NCBI RefSeq assembly: GCF_014646695.1
Contig: NZ_BMNT01000011.1
Span: 1-62,750, forward strand
Direction of reading: 5' to 3'
Origin: Sphaerisporangium melleum
GTDB taxonomy: Bacteria > Actinomycetota > Actinomycetes > Streptosporangiales > Streptosporangiaceae
Length of the DNA: 62,750 nucleotides
Shown: positions 28,631-39,711 of the stretch, piece after piece
Numbering within the stretch: the first letter of the stretch is position 1
Layout of the letters: each line of letters begins with the position of its first letter
Position numbers and translations under genes: made by a program
The notes under the pieces: model-generated
The model's database searches: none
What the model saw: only the letters and a program-made list of their open reading frames with translations
What the model was told of the DNA's origin: nothing

Positions 28631-29188
28631 GTGGACGCAGCCGACATGGGCAGGGACCTGGAGAAGGTCCTCATTCCGGAGGAAGAACTTCAAGCGAAGA
28701 TCAAGGAGCTCGCCGGGCAGATCGACGCGGACTACGCGGGCAAGAACCTCCTGATCGTGGGGGTGCTCAAGGGAGCGGTCATGGTCATGGCCGACCTGGC
28801 GCGTGCTCTGCACATCGACGTTCAGATGGACTGGATGGCCGTTTCGTCCTACGGCGCGGGCACCAAGTCGTCCGGCGTGGTGCGCACCCTCAAGGATCTC
28901 GACACCGACATCGCCGGGCGGCACGTCCTGGTGGTGGAGGACATCATCGACTCCGGGCTGACCCTCTCGTGGCTGGTGCACAACCTCCAGTCGCGCAACG
29001 CCGCCTCCGTGGAGATCTGCACGCTCCTTCGTAAGCCGGAGGCGGTGAAGGTCCCGATCGATGTGAAATATGTCGGGTTCGACATCCCCAACGAATTCGT
29101 GATCGGGTACGGGCTCGACTATGCCGAGCGTTACCGTAATCTGCCGTTCATCGGCACCCTGGCGCGTCATGTCTATGGCGGGGAGTAA
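28631..29188 (+). CDS. hpt: Hypoxanthine phosphoribosyltransferase
   Basis: A 185-residue purine salvage enzyme converting hypoxanthine or guanine with PRPP into IMP or GMP. The PRPP-binding motif [11 protein letters not shown] is at residues 101-111; [16 protein letters not shown] and a C-terminal [16 protein letters not shown] loop complete the fold. The start is a GTG at 28631 with AAGGA upstream. It sits between tilS and ftsH in the usual bacterial order. Confidence 0.96.
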   Translation: MDAADMGRDLEKVLIPEEELQAKIKELAGQIDADYAGKNLLIVGVLKGAVMVMADLARALHIDVQMDWMAVSSYGAGTKSSGVVRTLKDLDTDIAGRHVLVVEDIIDSGLTLSWLVHNLQSRNAASVEICTLLRKPEAVKVPIDVKYVGFDIPNEFVIGYGLDYAERYRNLPFIGTLARHVYGGE

Positions 29189-29242
29189 GCCCTGAGCGAA
29201 GTTCCGTCTCGCCAAGTGCTGTAATACACCGTCAATCGGTCT

Positions 29243-29421
29243 CCCCGTGGGGAACACGGGGCGCCCTGACGTACGTTGGTAGGACAAAGCCGGTGTCGCC
29301 GGGGCAGTGACCCTGCGCGGCGGCCCGGTGTACCTTCGGATCACTCCGGAGGTTCGACCGCCTCCGGGTGGTCACTAGCAGGAGCGGTTCGGGATGCCGC
29401 TAACCCCGGGTTCGCCCGGGG
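29243..29421 (+). promoter_or_regulatory. Structured leader of ftsH with three hairpins
   Basis: The 282-bp gap between hpt and ftsH contains CCCCGTG-N5-CACGGGG (29243-29261), CCGGAGG-N8-CCTCCGG (29346-29367) and CCCCGGG-TTCG-CCCGGGG (29404-29421), the last a UUCG tetraloop hairpin. They may mark a terminator for hpt followed by a promoter and a structured ftsH leader. The role is inferred. Confidence 0.4.
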
Positions 29422-29470
29422 CGTCAGGCCGTGTTCAGGAAGGGACGGGCCCGCAGGGGTTCCGCATCGG

Positions 29471-31492
<2,022 letters not shown>

Positions 31493-31495
31493 CGG

Positions 31496-32083
31496 GTGTC
31501 CGTGAAGCCGCTCAAGGTCGACTCGGCCCGGATCGAGAAGGCCGTTCGTGAGATCCTGCTCGCGATCGGCGAAGATCCGGACCGGAACGGCCTGCTCGAC
31601 ACCCCGGCCCGGGTCGCCCGCGCGTACGCCGAGCAGTTCGCCGGGCTGGGGCAGACCCCCGAAGACGTGCTGACCACCGTCTTCGACGCCGACCACGACG
31701 AGATGGTCCTGGTGAAGGACATCGAGGTGTTCTCCACCTGCGAGCACCACCTCGTCCCGTTCCACGGCGTCGCCCACGTCGGCTACGTGCCGAACGACAA
31801 GGGGCAGATCACCGGCCTGTCCAAGCTGGCCAGGCTCGTCGACGTCTACGCCCGGCGCCCCCAGGTGCAGGAGCGCATGACCTCGCAGATCGCCGACGCG
31901 CTCATGGCGGTCCTCGCGCCGCGCGGGGTGATCGTGGTCATCGAGGCCGAGCACCTGTGCATGACCATGCGGGGCGTGCGCAAGCCGGGTGCCAAGACCA
32001 TCACCTCGGCGGTGCGCGGCGACTTCCGTGAGAGTGACAAGACCCGCGCCGAGGCGATGGCCCTCATCCTCGGCCACCGCTGA
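31496..32083 (+). CDS. folE: GTP cyclohydrolase I
   Basis: A 195-residue enzyme converting GTP to 7,8-dihydroneopterin triphosphate, first step of folate synthesis. Conserved zinc and active-site segments are [39 protein letters not shown] and [16 protein letters not shown]. The start is GTG 31496, or the in-frame GTG 31502. It is coupled to ftsH and ends at a very strong terminator, so folP and later genes need their own promoter. Confidence 0.97.
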   Translation: MSVKPLKVDSARIEKAVREILLAIGEDPDRNGLLDTPARVARAYAEQFAGLGQTPEDVLTTVFDADHDEMVLVKDIEVFSTCEHHLVPFHGVAHVGYVPNDKGQITGLSKLARLVDVYARRPQVQERMTSQIADALMAVLAPRGVIVVIEAEHLCMTMRGVRKPGAKTITSAVRGDFRESDKTRAEAMALILGHR

Positions 32084-32091
32084 CATCTCCA

Positions 32092-32130
32092 CGCCGCGCG
32101 CCCCCTGCTCAGGGGGGCGCGCGGCGTTTT
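32092..32130 (+). terminator. Strong intrinsic terminator after folE
   Basis: A long GC stem (CGCCGCGCGCCCCCT against its complement, with one extra G on the right arm) closes on GCTC and is followed by TTTT. It is the clearest Rho-independent terminator in the window. Confidence 0.88.
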
Positions 32131-32325
32131 CGCGTGGGTGGTGCCCGGCCTCCGTGCGGCGCCCGCGAAGGCATGGTTCGTGGTTTCGGTGGGCTCTTAC
32201 CCGGCTTGTGGGGTTAGTGGGTGGTTTGCCAGGCCGGGGAGCGGGGATATCGCGGGCGGGTCCGGCCGGGTCGATTCGTTATCCACAAGCCGGACCCATG
32301 GCACAGATCGTCACCCGGGACCACC

Positions 32326-32331
32326 TAGGCT
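32326..32331 (+). promoter_or_regulatory. Candidate -10 element of folP, near-leaderless start
   Basis: TAGGCT lies 7 bp before the folP ATG. Actinobacterial -10 elements follow TAnnnT, and this spacing would give a leaderless or almost leaderless mRNA. No good -35 is visible 17 bp upstream. Confidence 0.35.
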
Positions 32332-32338
32332 TGACGCC

Positions 32339-33196
32339 ATGACGACATGGAGGGTGCCCGGGTTGCCGTACAAGGGGCGCTGCCTGGTCATGGGCGTCGT
32401 CAACGTCACCCCTGACTCCTTCTCCGACGGCGGCCGGTGGTTCGACCCCGACGCCGCGGTGCGCCATGGCCTCCAGCTCGTCGAGCAGGGCGCCGACATC
32501 GTGGACGTCGGCGGCGAGTCCACCCGGCCGGGCGCGGCGCGCGTGCCGCTCGACGAGGAGCTCCGCCGGGTCGAGCCGGTCGTCCGCGCCCTCGCGGCGC
32601 AGGGGGTGACCGTCAGCGTCGACACCATGCGCGCCGAGGTGGCGGAGGCGGCCGTCCAGGCCGGTGCCGCGCTGGTCAACGACGTCAGCGGCGGGCTGGC
32701 CGACCCCGTGATGCCCCAGGTGGTGGCCGCGTCCGGCGTGCCGTACGTGGTCATGCACTGGCGCGGCCACAGCCACCAGATGGACGCCCGGGCCGTCTAC
32801 TCCGACGTGCTGGTCGAGGTCGCCGAAGAGCTGCGCAAGCGCGTCGACTCCGTGCTCGCCGAGGGGGTGGCCGAGCACCAGATCATCATCGACCCCGGCC
32901 TCGGCTTCGCCAAGCGGACCGAGCACAACTGGGCTCTGCTCGCCGGCATCGGCAGGCTGAGCGAGCTGGGGTTCCCACTGCTGATCGGGGCGTCCCGCAA
33001 GCGCTTCCTCGGCCGCCTGCTCGCCGGCCCTGACGGCGTGCCGCGGCCGTTCGACGAGTCCGACGACGCCTCGCTCGCCGTCACCGCGCTGGCCGCCCAT
33101 GCCGGTGCCTGGGGCGTCCGCGTCCACCAGGTGCGTCCGAATGCCGACGCCGTCCGCGTGGCCGCGGCCTGGCGCAGCGGAGAGGAGGTTCGATGA
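32339..33196 (+). CDS. folP: Dihydropteroate synthase
   Basis: A 285-residue TIM-barrel enzyme joining p-aminobenzoate to dihydropterin pyrophosphate, the sulfonamide target. Signatures are MGVVNVTPDSFSDGG, GGESTRPGA, LVNDVSGG and LIGASRKRFLG. ATG 32339 begins conservation (MTTWRVPGLPYKGR); the longer frame to 32138 runs into the folE terminator region. It overlaps the next gene by ATGA. First gene of the folP-SnoaL-folB-folK set. Confidence 0.96.
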   Translation: MTTWRVPGLPYKGRCLVMGVVNVTPDSFSDGGRWFDPDAAVRHGLQLVEQGADIVDVGGESTRPGAARVPLDEELRRVEPVVRALAAQGVTVSVDTMRAEVAEAAVQAGAALVNDVSGGLADPVMPQVVAASGVPYVVMHWRGHSHQMDARAVYSDVLVEVAEELRKRVDSVLAEGVAEHQIIIDPGLGFAKRTEHNWALLAGIGRLSELGFPLLIGASRKRFLGRLLAGPDGVPRPFDESDDASLAVTALAAHAGAWGVRVHQVRPNADAVRVAAAWRSGEEVR

Positions 33197-33633
33197 GCAC
33201 GACCGCCGCTGAGATCGAGAAGCTCAACGAGGCGTTCTACACCGCCATCGAGGGCGGCGACCTCGACCGGATGACCGAGGTCTGGGCCGACGACGAGCCG
33301 GGAAGGGTGGCCATGTGCGTCCACCCGGGGTGGCCCATGCTGACCGGGCGCGCCGAGGTGCTGCGCTCATGGGCGCTGATCATGGCCAACACGCCGTACA
33401 TTCAGTTCGTGCTGACCGACGTGCACACCACGGTGATCGGCGACGTCGCGGTGCTGACCTGCGCCGAGAACATCCTGACCGCCGCCGACACCGACGACGC
33501 GACCTTCGCCGCCGGCCGCGTCGTCGCGACCAACACCTTCGTCCGCACCCCCACGGGCTGGCGGCTCTGGTTCCACCACGGTTCTCCGGTCCTGCAGGGC
33601 GAGAGCGACGATGACGAGGAGGCCGAGGAGTGA
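33193..33633 (+). CDS. SnoaL-like / NTF2-fold protein in the folate cluster
   Basis: A 146-residue NTF2-like protein (LNEAFYTAIEGGDLDRMTEV, VHPGWPMLTGRAEVLRSWA, TFVRTPTGWRLWFHHGSPV). The family forms cone-shaped pockets that bind or transform small molecules. Genes of this type are commonly found between folP and folB in actinobacteria. It could perform the missing dephosphorylation of dihydroneopterin triphosphate or serve regulation, but this is speculation. It overlaps folP by ATGA and ends in an acidic tail. Confidence 0.85.
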   Translation: MSTTAAEIEKLNEAFYTAIEGGDLDRMTEVWADDEPGRVAMCVHPGWPMLTGRAEVLRSWALIMANTPYIQFVLTDVHTTVIGDVAVLTCAENILTAADTDDATFAAGRVVATNTFVRTPTGWRLWFHHGSPVLQGESDDDEEAEE

Positions 33634-33717
33634 GCGCCCCGTGGCGGTCCTCCACGGCGTCCCCGGCAGGCGCCCACGCCGGCGAGGCCGGTGGCCACGA
33701 GTTCGGGAGTTGACGGC

Positions 33718-34077
33718 ATGGACACCGTGAGCCTGGTGGGCCTGCGGGCACGGGGCAGGCACGGGTGCCTTCCGGCCGAGCGCGAGCTGGGGCAGGAGTT
33801 CGTGGTCGACGTCACCCTCCACCTCGACACCGCCCCGGCCGCCGCCGGCGACGACCTGGCCAAGACCGTCGACTACGGCGAGCTGGCGCTCCGGCTGGCC
33901 GCCATCGTCGAGGGCGAGCCGGTCAATCTCATCGAGACGCTGGCGCAGCGCCTGGCCGACGCCTGCCTGGCCGCTGAGCTGGTCGAGGAGGCCGAGGTGC
34001 GGGTGCACAAGCCGTCGGCGCCGATCCCGCTCCCGTTCGACGATGTCGTCGTGACCATCAGGAGGAGGAGGGAATGA
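33718..34077 (+). CDS. folB: Dihydroneopterin aldolase
   Basis: A 119-residue enzyme that splits 7,8-dihydroneopterin to 6-hydroxymethyl-dihydropterin and glycolaldehyde. The fold signatures VGLRARGRHGCLPAERELGQ, TVDYGELALRLAAIVEGEP and NLIETLAQRLAD contain the pterin-binding Glu and catalytic residues. ATG 33718 has GGGAG eight bases upstream. It overlaps folK by ATGA. Confidence 0.95.
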   Translation: MDTVSLVGLRARGRHGCLPAERELGQEFVVDVTLHLDTAPAAAGDDLAKTVDYGELALRLAAIVEGEPVNLIETLAQRLADACLAAELVEEAEVRVHKPSAPIPLPFDDVVVTIRRRRE

Positions 34078-34580
34078 AGGTCGTTCTGGCGCTCGGCAGC
34101 AACGTCGGCCGCCGCTTCGAGACGTTGCAGGGTGCCGTGGACGCGCTGTTCGACGCGCCAGGGCTCGACTTCGTGGCGGTGTCCCCGGTGTACGAGACCG
34201 AACCGGTCGGCGGGCCGCCCGGTCAGCGCTCCTATCTCAATGCCGTGGTGATCGGCAACACCATGACGCTCGGGCCGCGGGCCATCCTCGAACGCGCGCT
34301 GGGCGTCGAGACCGCGTTCGGCAGGGTGCGCACCGAGCCGTGGGGGCCGCGCACGCTGGACGTCGACCTGATCATGGTCGGCGACCTGCTGTCGGACGAT
34401 CCCGAGCTCACGCTGCCCCACCCGCTCGCGCACGAGCGGGCGTTCGTGCTCGTTCCGTGGTCGCAGGCCGACCCGGGGGCGGTGCTCCCTGGCCGGGGTT
34501 CGGTGGCCGGCCTGCTCGCCGACGTCGACCAGCAGGGCGTGAGCCTGCGCCCCGACCTCGCGCTCCAGCCTCCCGGCTGA
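34074..34580 (+). CDS. folK: 6-hydroxymethyl-7,8-dihydropterin pyrophosphokinase
   Basis: A 168-residue HPPK that transfers pyrophosphate from ATP to hydroxymethyl-dihydropterin, giving the FolP substrate. LALGSNVGRRFETLQGAV, VSPVYETEPVGGPPGQRSYL and GPRTLDVDLIM with the metal-binding DVD are diagnostic. The start has GGAGGAGG upstream inside folB. Last clear enzyme gene of the fol set. Confidence 0.96.
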   Translation: MKVVLALGSNVGRRFETLQGAVDALFDAPGLDFVAVSPVYETEPVGGPPGQRSYLNAVVIGNTMTLGPRAILERALGVETAFGRVRTEPWGPRTLDVDLIMVGDLLSDDPELTLPHPLAHERAFVLVPWSQADPGAVLPGRGSVAGLLADVDQQGVSLRPDLALQPPG

Positions 34581-34894
34581 CCCGGCGGCGCCGGGCTTCA
34601 GGGCTCGGCCACCGGCCCGCAGAGGCACACGCACGCTGGGCCGGTGCAGGCGCGCAGGGCCGGTCTGTGGCGCCGGGGAAGGGCAGGTCCTTCCTCCGGG
34701 CCAAGGGCCGGTGGGTCGCCGTGCGGGCCTGCGATGTGGGACGGTGGGCACTCGGCGTACGGGCCGGACGTTTTCCGCATGATGCGAGGTTGTTGTGCGC
34801 AGGGCCGTGACCCGCTTAGCGGATGGCCCGCGATGACGGTGAACCCGACGGCGCGGCCGGGCACGGGCCGCCGTCGGCGAACGAGGAGGATCGC
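34581..34894. other. Intergenic region between folK and the DUF3180 gene
   Basis: 314 bp of GC-rich sequence. It contains chance open frames but no ribosome binding site paired with plausible coding, and no clear hairpin. I see nothing I can name. Confidence 0.4.
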
Positions 34895-35350
34895 GTGAAA
34901 CCGAGCCGTCCCGGCGTGCTCGTCCTGCTGTTGGTCGCTTTCGCGGTCGTGACGTGGCTCCTGCTGCAACGGGTCTACTCCGACCTGCCGACCGTCCCGT
35001 GGACCGCCATCCCGACCGTGCTGCTCCTGGCGATCGGCGAGGCGTACAGCGGGTGGATGACCCGGGCGCGCATCGAGCGCAGACCCGACACCAAACCGGT
35101 GGAGCCGCTGGCGGTGGCCCGCCTGGCCGCGCTGGCCAAGGCGTCGGCGTACGTCGGCGCGGTGTTCGCCGGCATCTTCGCCGGGTTCGTCTTCCATGTC
35201 GCGGCGCTGCTCGACCAGGACACGCCGCGGCGCGACTTCTTCCTGGCCGGTGGCTCGCTCGTCGCCTGCGTGATCCTCGTCTGCGCGGCGCTCTACCTGG
35301 AGCACTGCTGCCGCGTGCCGCGCAAGCCCGACGACGACCCCCTCGCCTGA
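34895..35350 (+). CDS. DUF3180 membrane protein
   Basis: A 151-residue protein with four hydrophobic segments (PGVLVLLLVAFAVVTWLLL, WTAIPTVLLLAIGEAYSGW, SAYVGAVFAGIFAGFVFHVA, FFLAGGSLVACVILVCAAL). This matches DUF3180, a family usually encoded next to folK in actinobacteria. The role is unknown. GTG 34895 has GGAGGA five to six bases upstream and is preferred over an ATG at 34823. Confidence 0.9.
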   Translation: MKPSRPGVLVLLLVAFAVVTWLLLQRVYSDLPTVPWTAIPTVLLLAIGEAYSGWMTRARIERRPDTKPVEPLAVARLAALAKASAYVGAVFAGIFAGFVFHVAALLDQDTPRRDFFLAGGSLVACVILVCAALYLEHCCRVPRKPDDDPLA

Positions 35351-36000
35351 CCGCGGCAGGGCGCCCTCCCGAGATACCGGTATGGCTCCGGAGTGGATCG
35401 GCGCCCACGAGGGTCAGGGCGGGGTGGCCCGCTGTCCGTGCGTCCGAACGGTCGAGCAGCTCGCGAAATGAGCTCGCCCCATCGCACCGAGCACGGCGAC
35501 CGTACGACGGACACCCGCCCGACCGGCGGTGCACCACACCGCCACCAAGGCGAGGAAGACCGCCGCGTGCAGGGTCATCGCGGCGGTCCCGGCGGTGGCG
35601 AAGACCGGGACGCGTCCTGGCACGGGGCTCGCCGCTGCCCGGGGGACGCCGGCCGGACGCCGAGGCTGAGGGCCGGTGCTCGGGGGCGGTCCGGGAGTGT
35701 GGCGGTGCTCGGACGCACGAGGCGGGGCCCGGCCGGTGCCGGGCCCCGCCTCACGCGGAGCCACCCTGAATCCCTGTCCCTTAACGCACCGTTCTTCTGC
35801 ACCAGGAGCGGCCGTCTAAACATCATGGTCGCGTCCGGCCGGGAAACCGCAGGTCAGAGTGGCAAAGTGCGCGAAGGCGCGCCGGATGCGCGCGCTCCGC
35901 TCCCGGGTCGTCGCCGATGCGCGGGGGTGCCGCCACAAGGCCATGTGCCCGACCCGTACCGCGGAACGTCGGCTCGCTGCCGCTCACCCGGGGCTCGGGC
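35351..36000. other. 650-bp gene-poor region between convergent DUF3180 and nuoD genes
   Basis: Holds a strong hairpin at 35719-35752. A minus-strand frame at 35414-35578 would encode 54 residues with one hydrophobic helix (MTLHAAVFLALVAVWCTAG), but its codons and lack of a ribosome binding site make it doubtful. Otherwise I see nothing supportable. Confidence 0.5.
35719..35752. terminator. Perfect hairpin in the gene-poor region
   Basis: GAGGCGGGGCCCGG, CCGGTG, CCGGGCCCCGCCTC: 14-bp stem and 6-nt loop. It could end transcripts from either side. Confidence 0.55.
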
Positions 36001-37173
36001 TCACTTGTCGATGTCGCCGACCACGAAGAACATCGAGCCGAGGATCGCCACCATGTCCGCGATCAGGTGGCCGGGCAGCATCTCCCTGAGCACCTGGACG
36101 TTGTTGTACGACGCGCTGCGCAGCTTGAGCCGCCAGGGGGTCTTCTCGCCCCGCGACACCAGGTAGTAGCCGTTGAGCCCGAGCGGGTTCTCCGTCCAGG
36201 CGTAGGTGTGTCCTTCGGGGACCTTCAGGACCTTCGGCAGCCGCTGGTTGACCGGCCCCGGCGGCAGCGACCTGAGCCGCTCCACACAGGCGTCCGCCAG
36301 GTCCAGCGACGCCTTCACCTGGTCGAGCAGCACCTCGAACCGGGCGTGGCAGTCGCCGGCCGTACGGGTGACCACCTGCACCGGCAGTTCGCCGTAGGCG
36401 AGGTACGGCTCGTCCCGCCGCAGGTCAAGATCGACGCCGGCGGCGCGGGCGATGGGGCCGCTGACCCCGTACTGCATGATCGTCTCTCGGTCGAGCACGC
36501 CCACCCCACGGGTGCGGGCCAGGAAGATCTCGTTGCCGTAGATCAGCTCCTCCAGGTCGGGCAGCCGCTTGCGCACCTCGGCGACCGCCTCGGTCACCCG
36601 GCCCAGCCAGCCGTACGGCAGGTCCTCCTTCAGCCCGCCCACCCGGTTGAACATGTAGTGCATCCGGCCGCCGGAGATCTCCTCCATGACCGCCTGCAGG
36701 GTCTCGCGCTCACGGAAGGCGTAGAACACCGGGGTGATCGCGCCGAGCTCCAGAGGATAGGACCCGAGGAACATCAGATGGTTGAGCACGCGGTTCAGCT
36801 CGGCGAGCAGCGTGCGCGCCCACACCGCGCGTACCGGCACCTCCATGCCGAGCATGCGCTCCACCGCCAGCACCACGCCCAGCTCGTTGGCGAACGCCGA
36901 GAGCCAGTCGTGCCGGTTGGCCAGCACGATGATCTGCCGGTAGTCGCGGACCTCGAAGAGCTTCTCCGCGCCGCGGTGCATGTAGCCGACCACCGGCTCG
37001 GCGGCGGTGATGCGCTCGCCGTCCACGGTCAGCCGCAAGCGCAGCACTCCGTGGGTCGAGGGGTGCTGGGGCCCGATGTTGAGGATCATGTCCTCGGTGG
37101 CGAGTTCCTTGGCGCCGGCCCCGACCGCCACCACCCGCTCGGTGCCCGCGGCTCCGGTGCGAGGTTCCGTCAT
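36001..37173 (-). CDS. nuoD: NADH-quinone oxidoreductase subunit D (orphan NuoD)
   Basis: A 390-residue homologue of the 49-kDa subunit of complex I, which forms part of the quinone site. Family segments include [45 protein letters not shown] and [13 protein letters not shown], ending FFVVGDIDK. No other nuo gene is present, so this is a stand-alone copy and the complete nuo operon, if any, lies elsewhere. Arg67 in MHRGAEK corresponds to the arginine methylated in the mitochondrial homologue. ATG 37173 is chosen by conservation; no clear ribosome binding site. The long frame extending to 38748 is a read-through artefact. Confidence 0.9.
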   Translation of the reverse strand: MTEPRTGAAGTERVVAVGAGAKELATEDMILNIGPQHPSTHGVLRLRLTVDGERITAAEPVVGYMHRGAEKLFEVRDYRQIIVLANRHDWLSAFANELGVVLAVERMLGMEVPVRAVWARTLLAELNRVLNHLMFLGSYPLELGAITPVFYAFRERETLQAVMEEISGGRMHYMFNRVGGLKEDLPYGWLGRVTEAVAEVRKRLPDLEELIYGNEIFLARTRGVGVLDRETIMQYGVSGPIARAAGVDLDLRRDEPYLAYGELPVQVVTRTAGDCHARFEVLLDQVKASLDLADACVERLRSLPPGPVNQRLPKVLKVPEGHTYAWTENPLGLNGYYLVSRGEKTPWRLKLRSASYNNVQVLREMLPGHLIADMVAILGSMFFVVGDIDK

Positions 37174-37589
37174 GCACCCAATGCTGTCACGCCGCCGGTG
37201 GAGGAGATGCGGCGCCGGGACCGGGAGCGCGGCCCCGAGAGTCGGCCACGCCCGAACGTGCCCGCGGGGCCGGGTGACCGTGTCGACCTCCGGTACCCAC
37301 CGGACTCGGTACGCACGCGACCCGTGACGCCACGAGTCGGCCACGCCCGAGCGTGCCGGAGGGGCCGGGTGACCGTGCCGACCTCCGGTACCCACCGGAC
37401 TCGGTGCCCACGCGACCCGTGACCCCACCACCTCCTGAGCTCGATGGCCCGCGCTACCCGGGCGATTCCGGGGGCCACGGGCCCTGGGAGCCTTCCTCAG
37501 ATCCAGCGGAGGGCCGGTGCCGGTGAGGGCTTGACCACGGTGGAGGACGGCGATCGGGAATCGGTCGGGAGCCGGAGGCCGAGAGGGCT
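37174..37589. other. Upstream region of nuoD, dominated by a tandem repeat
   Basis: 416 bp between nuoD and the aminotransferase gene. About half is the 95-bp tandem duplication listed separately. The nuoD promoter should lie here but I cannot identify it. No gene is supported. Confidence 0.5.
37240..37428. repeat. Two tandem copies of a 95-bp repeat upstream of nuoD
   Basis: Copy 1 (37240-37334) and copy 2 (37335 to about 37428) begin AGTCGGCCACGCCCGA and share GGGGCCGGGTGACCGTG, CGACCTCCGGTACCCACCGG and CACGCGACCCGTGAC. Only a handful of bases differ. The period of 95 bp is not a multiple of three and the repeat lies in non-coding DNA. Confidence 0.9.
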
Positions 37590-39095
37590 TCAGCGGCGGG
37601 AGGCGAGGTCCGCGAGCGCGGCGACCAGGCGGCGGACGTGCTCCTCGGTCGTGCCGATGCCGATGGAGGCCCGCACCGCGCCGGTCGTGCCGTCCGCGCA
37701 GTCGCCGCCGCCATCCCGGCCGATGCCGCTGATCAGGTGCCGGACCAGGGGGTGGGCGCAGAACTTCCCGTCCCGTACCCCGATGCCGTACTCCGACGAC
37801 AGCGCCTCGGCGACCTCGCGGGCCGTCCAGCCGTCGACGACGAACGAGACGATGCCGACGCGCGGGTGGTGCGGACCCCACAGCGACAGCTCGTGGACGC
37901 CGTCGATGCCGGCGAGCCCGTCCCGCAGCAGCCCGAGCAGGCGTTCCTCCTCCTCGACCAGAGGCGTCCAGCCGGTGGCCGACAGCGCGTCGCAGGCGGC
38001 GGCGAGCGCGACGGCGCCGAGGACGTTCGGCGTGCCGGCCTCGTGCCGCAGCTGGGGATCGGCGCTCCACTCGGTCTCCAGCGGCAGGCCGAGGCCGGCG
38101 CCACCGGTGACGGCCTTGGACGCGCTGCCGCCGCGCAGGTACGGCTCGGCCTCGGCGAGCCAGTCGGCCCGTCCGATCAGGGCGCCCGCGCCGAACGGGG
38201 CGTACAGCTTGTGCCCGGAGAAGGCCACGTAGTCCAGGTCGAGCGCGGTCAGGTTGAGCCGGCGGTGCGGGACGAGCTGGGCGGCGTCCACCAGGATCCG
38301 GGCGCCGTGCCCGTGGGCGATGTGGGCGAGCGCGGCGATCGGCCACAGCTCGCCGGTCACGTTGGAGGCCGCGGTGACGACCAGCAGCGCGGGGCCGTCG
38401 ATGGCCGCGAGGGCCTCGTCGGCCGCGCGCACCGCCTCGCCGGGCGACGCGGGCGGCGCGAGGCGTACGGCCGACGGCCAGGGGAGCAGGGAGGCGTGGT
38501 GCTCGCTGTCGAAGACCACGACGGTGGCGCCGTCCGGCAGGCAGCGGGCCAGCAGGTTGGTGGCGTCGGTGGTGTTGCGGGTGAACACGACGGCGTCGTC
38601 GGCGCGGGCGCCGGCGAAGGCGCGCACCGTGTGCCGGGCCTGCTCGTAGCGGGCGGTGGTGAGCTGGGAGGCGTACCCGGCGCCGCGGTGCACGCTGGAG
38701 TAGGCCGGCAGCGCGGCGGTGACCGCCGCGCTGACCGGCGCCAGACACGGCGCGCTCGCCGCGTAGTCGAAGTTGGCGTACGGCACGAGCCTGCCGCCCC
38801 GCACCGGCACCTCCAGATCGGCGCCGAGCACCGCCGGGGTCGGAGCCCCGCCGCGGGTCGACGGGGCCGAGCGGTCACCGAGAGCGGGGGAGCCGGGGAC
38901 GAGAGTCGTGCCGCCGCCCTGGACGGGGGACGCGCCGCTGAGAGTGGCCGTGCCGGTACGGGCAGGCGAGGTCTCGGTACCTGCGGGGGAGATGCCGGTG
39001 GCGGCGGGGGACGTACCGGTCACCGCGGAAGAGGAGTTCTCCAGGATCGTGAGAGCAGACAACGCCGGCCTCCAGAGGTCGGGGACCCCGGCCAT
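37590..39095 (-). CDS. Class V aminotransferase / cysteine desulfurase-like PLP enzyme
   Basis: A 501-residue fold-type I PLP enzyme. After a short helix ([20 protein letters not shown]) comes a low-complexity Thr/Ser/Pro/Gly stretch to about residue 85. The enzymatic core follows with [37 protein letters not shown] and the lysine that binds PLP in [15 protein letters not shown]. It resembles SufS/NifS-type desulfurases and selenocysteine lyases. The substrate is uncertain because no suf or isc genes are nearby. ATG 39095 or GTG 39131 may be the start. Confidence 0.85.
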   Translation of the reverse strand: MAGVPDLWRPALSALTILENSSSAVTGTSPAATGISPAGTETSPARTGTATLSGASPVQGGGTTLVPGSPALGDRSAPSTRGGAPTPAVLGADLEVPVRGGRLVPYANFDYAASAPCLAPVSAAVTAALPAYSSVHRGAGYASQLTTARYEQARHTVRAFAGARADDAVVFTRNTTDATNLLARCLPDGATVVVFDSEHHASLLPWPSAVRLAPPASPGEAVRAADEALAAIDGPALLVVTAASNVTGELWPIAALAHIAHGHGARILVDAAQLVPHRRLNLTALDLDYVAFSGHKLYAPFGAGALIGRADWLAEAEPYLRGGSASKAVTGGAGLGLPLETEWSADPQLRHEAGTPNVLGAVALAAACDALSATGWTPLVEEEERLLGLLRDGLAGIDGVHELSLWGPHHPRVGIVSFVVDGWTAREVAEALSSEYGIGVRDGKFCAHPLVRHLISGIGRDGGGDCADGTTGAVRASIGIGTTEEHVRRLVAALADLASRR

Positions 39096-39131
39096 GGCGT
39101 TGGGACGGCGGAGCCCGCGCTTGCCCGGCAC

Positions 39132-39711
39132 ACCTCGTGCCGAACCTGGTCCTCACCCGGGGCACCCCGCCGCGAGCGCGAGGGTTGCCGGCCAGCAAGC
39201 CGGGGCTTGGTGCTGGCACTCATGACCTACCGGGACTATAACCCGCGGTCCCCGCGCCTCCGCAACCTCCGGACCGGCGTGATCTGTCCCACACTCGTGG
39301 CGTTCCCCCATAGCCGCCCCGGCGGCACCCCCGCCGTCCGGCGCCCTGGTAGCGGCGACGTGTGGCCCGTCCGGTGCCTCCCGCCGTTGCTCATTCCGGT
39401 GTCCGCCCGGGCCATGGCGGACGGTGCCGTGACGCGGCGGTCCATGCGGTGCAAGTCCGTGCCCATGAGTGCTCCCGGCCGGACGCCCTTCGGCACTGAC
39501 CTCCCTGGTGCAGGGTGAGTGCCTGCCGCCACCGTCCAGGGTCAGGGACGAGGCGGCGATGCGAGGCCGGACCTCGCGGTGGCGATTTCGCGGGTTTTCG
39601 GTAGGTCTTCGTTATCCGAAAGGCGAACTTCGGCCGACCATCGCGCGTTGACAGGGGACGGTCTCCTCCCCTGGGGCCGCGACGTGACGTTACGCCGGCC
39701 GTGGAGGCGCG
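39132..39711. other. Divergent region between the aminotransferase and terC genes
   Basis: 580 bp that should contain two promoters. TATAGT on the minus strand (39235-39240) is a possible -10 for the aminotransferase gene. A small dyad CAGGGGA-N8-TCCCCTG sits at 39652-39673, overlapping a TTGACA. I looked for a manganese (yybP-ykoY) riboswitch before terC and could not see its core motifs. Confidence 0.4.

Noticed and set aside
35414-35578. 54-codon minus-strand frame with one hydrophobic helix
   Set aside because: No ribosome binding site, isolated, and the frame continues upstream as Arg/Pro-rich non-coding-like sequence.
36001-38748. 915-codon frame suggesting a fusion of NuoD with an upstream protein
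   Set aside because: The upstream part runs through the tandem repeat and out of frame through the aminotransferase gene. NuoD homology begins at 37173, so no fusion is supported.
39480-39711. Manganese (yybP-ykoY) riboswitch before terC
   Set aside because: TerC-family genes often carry one, so I looked for it, but the conserved core elements are not visible. Only a small dyad and an isolated TTGACA are present. A covariance search could change this.
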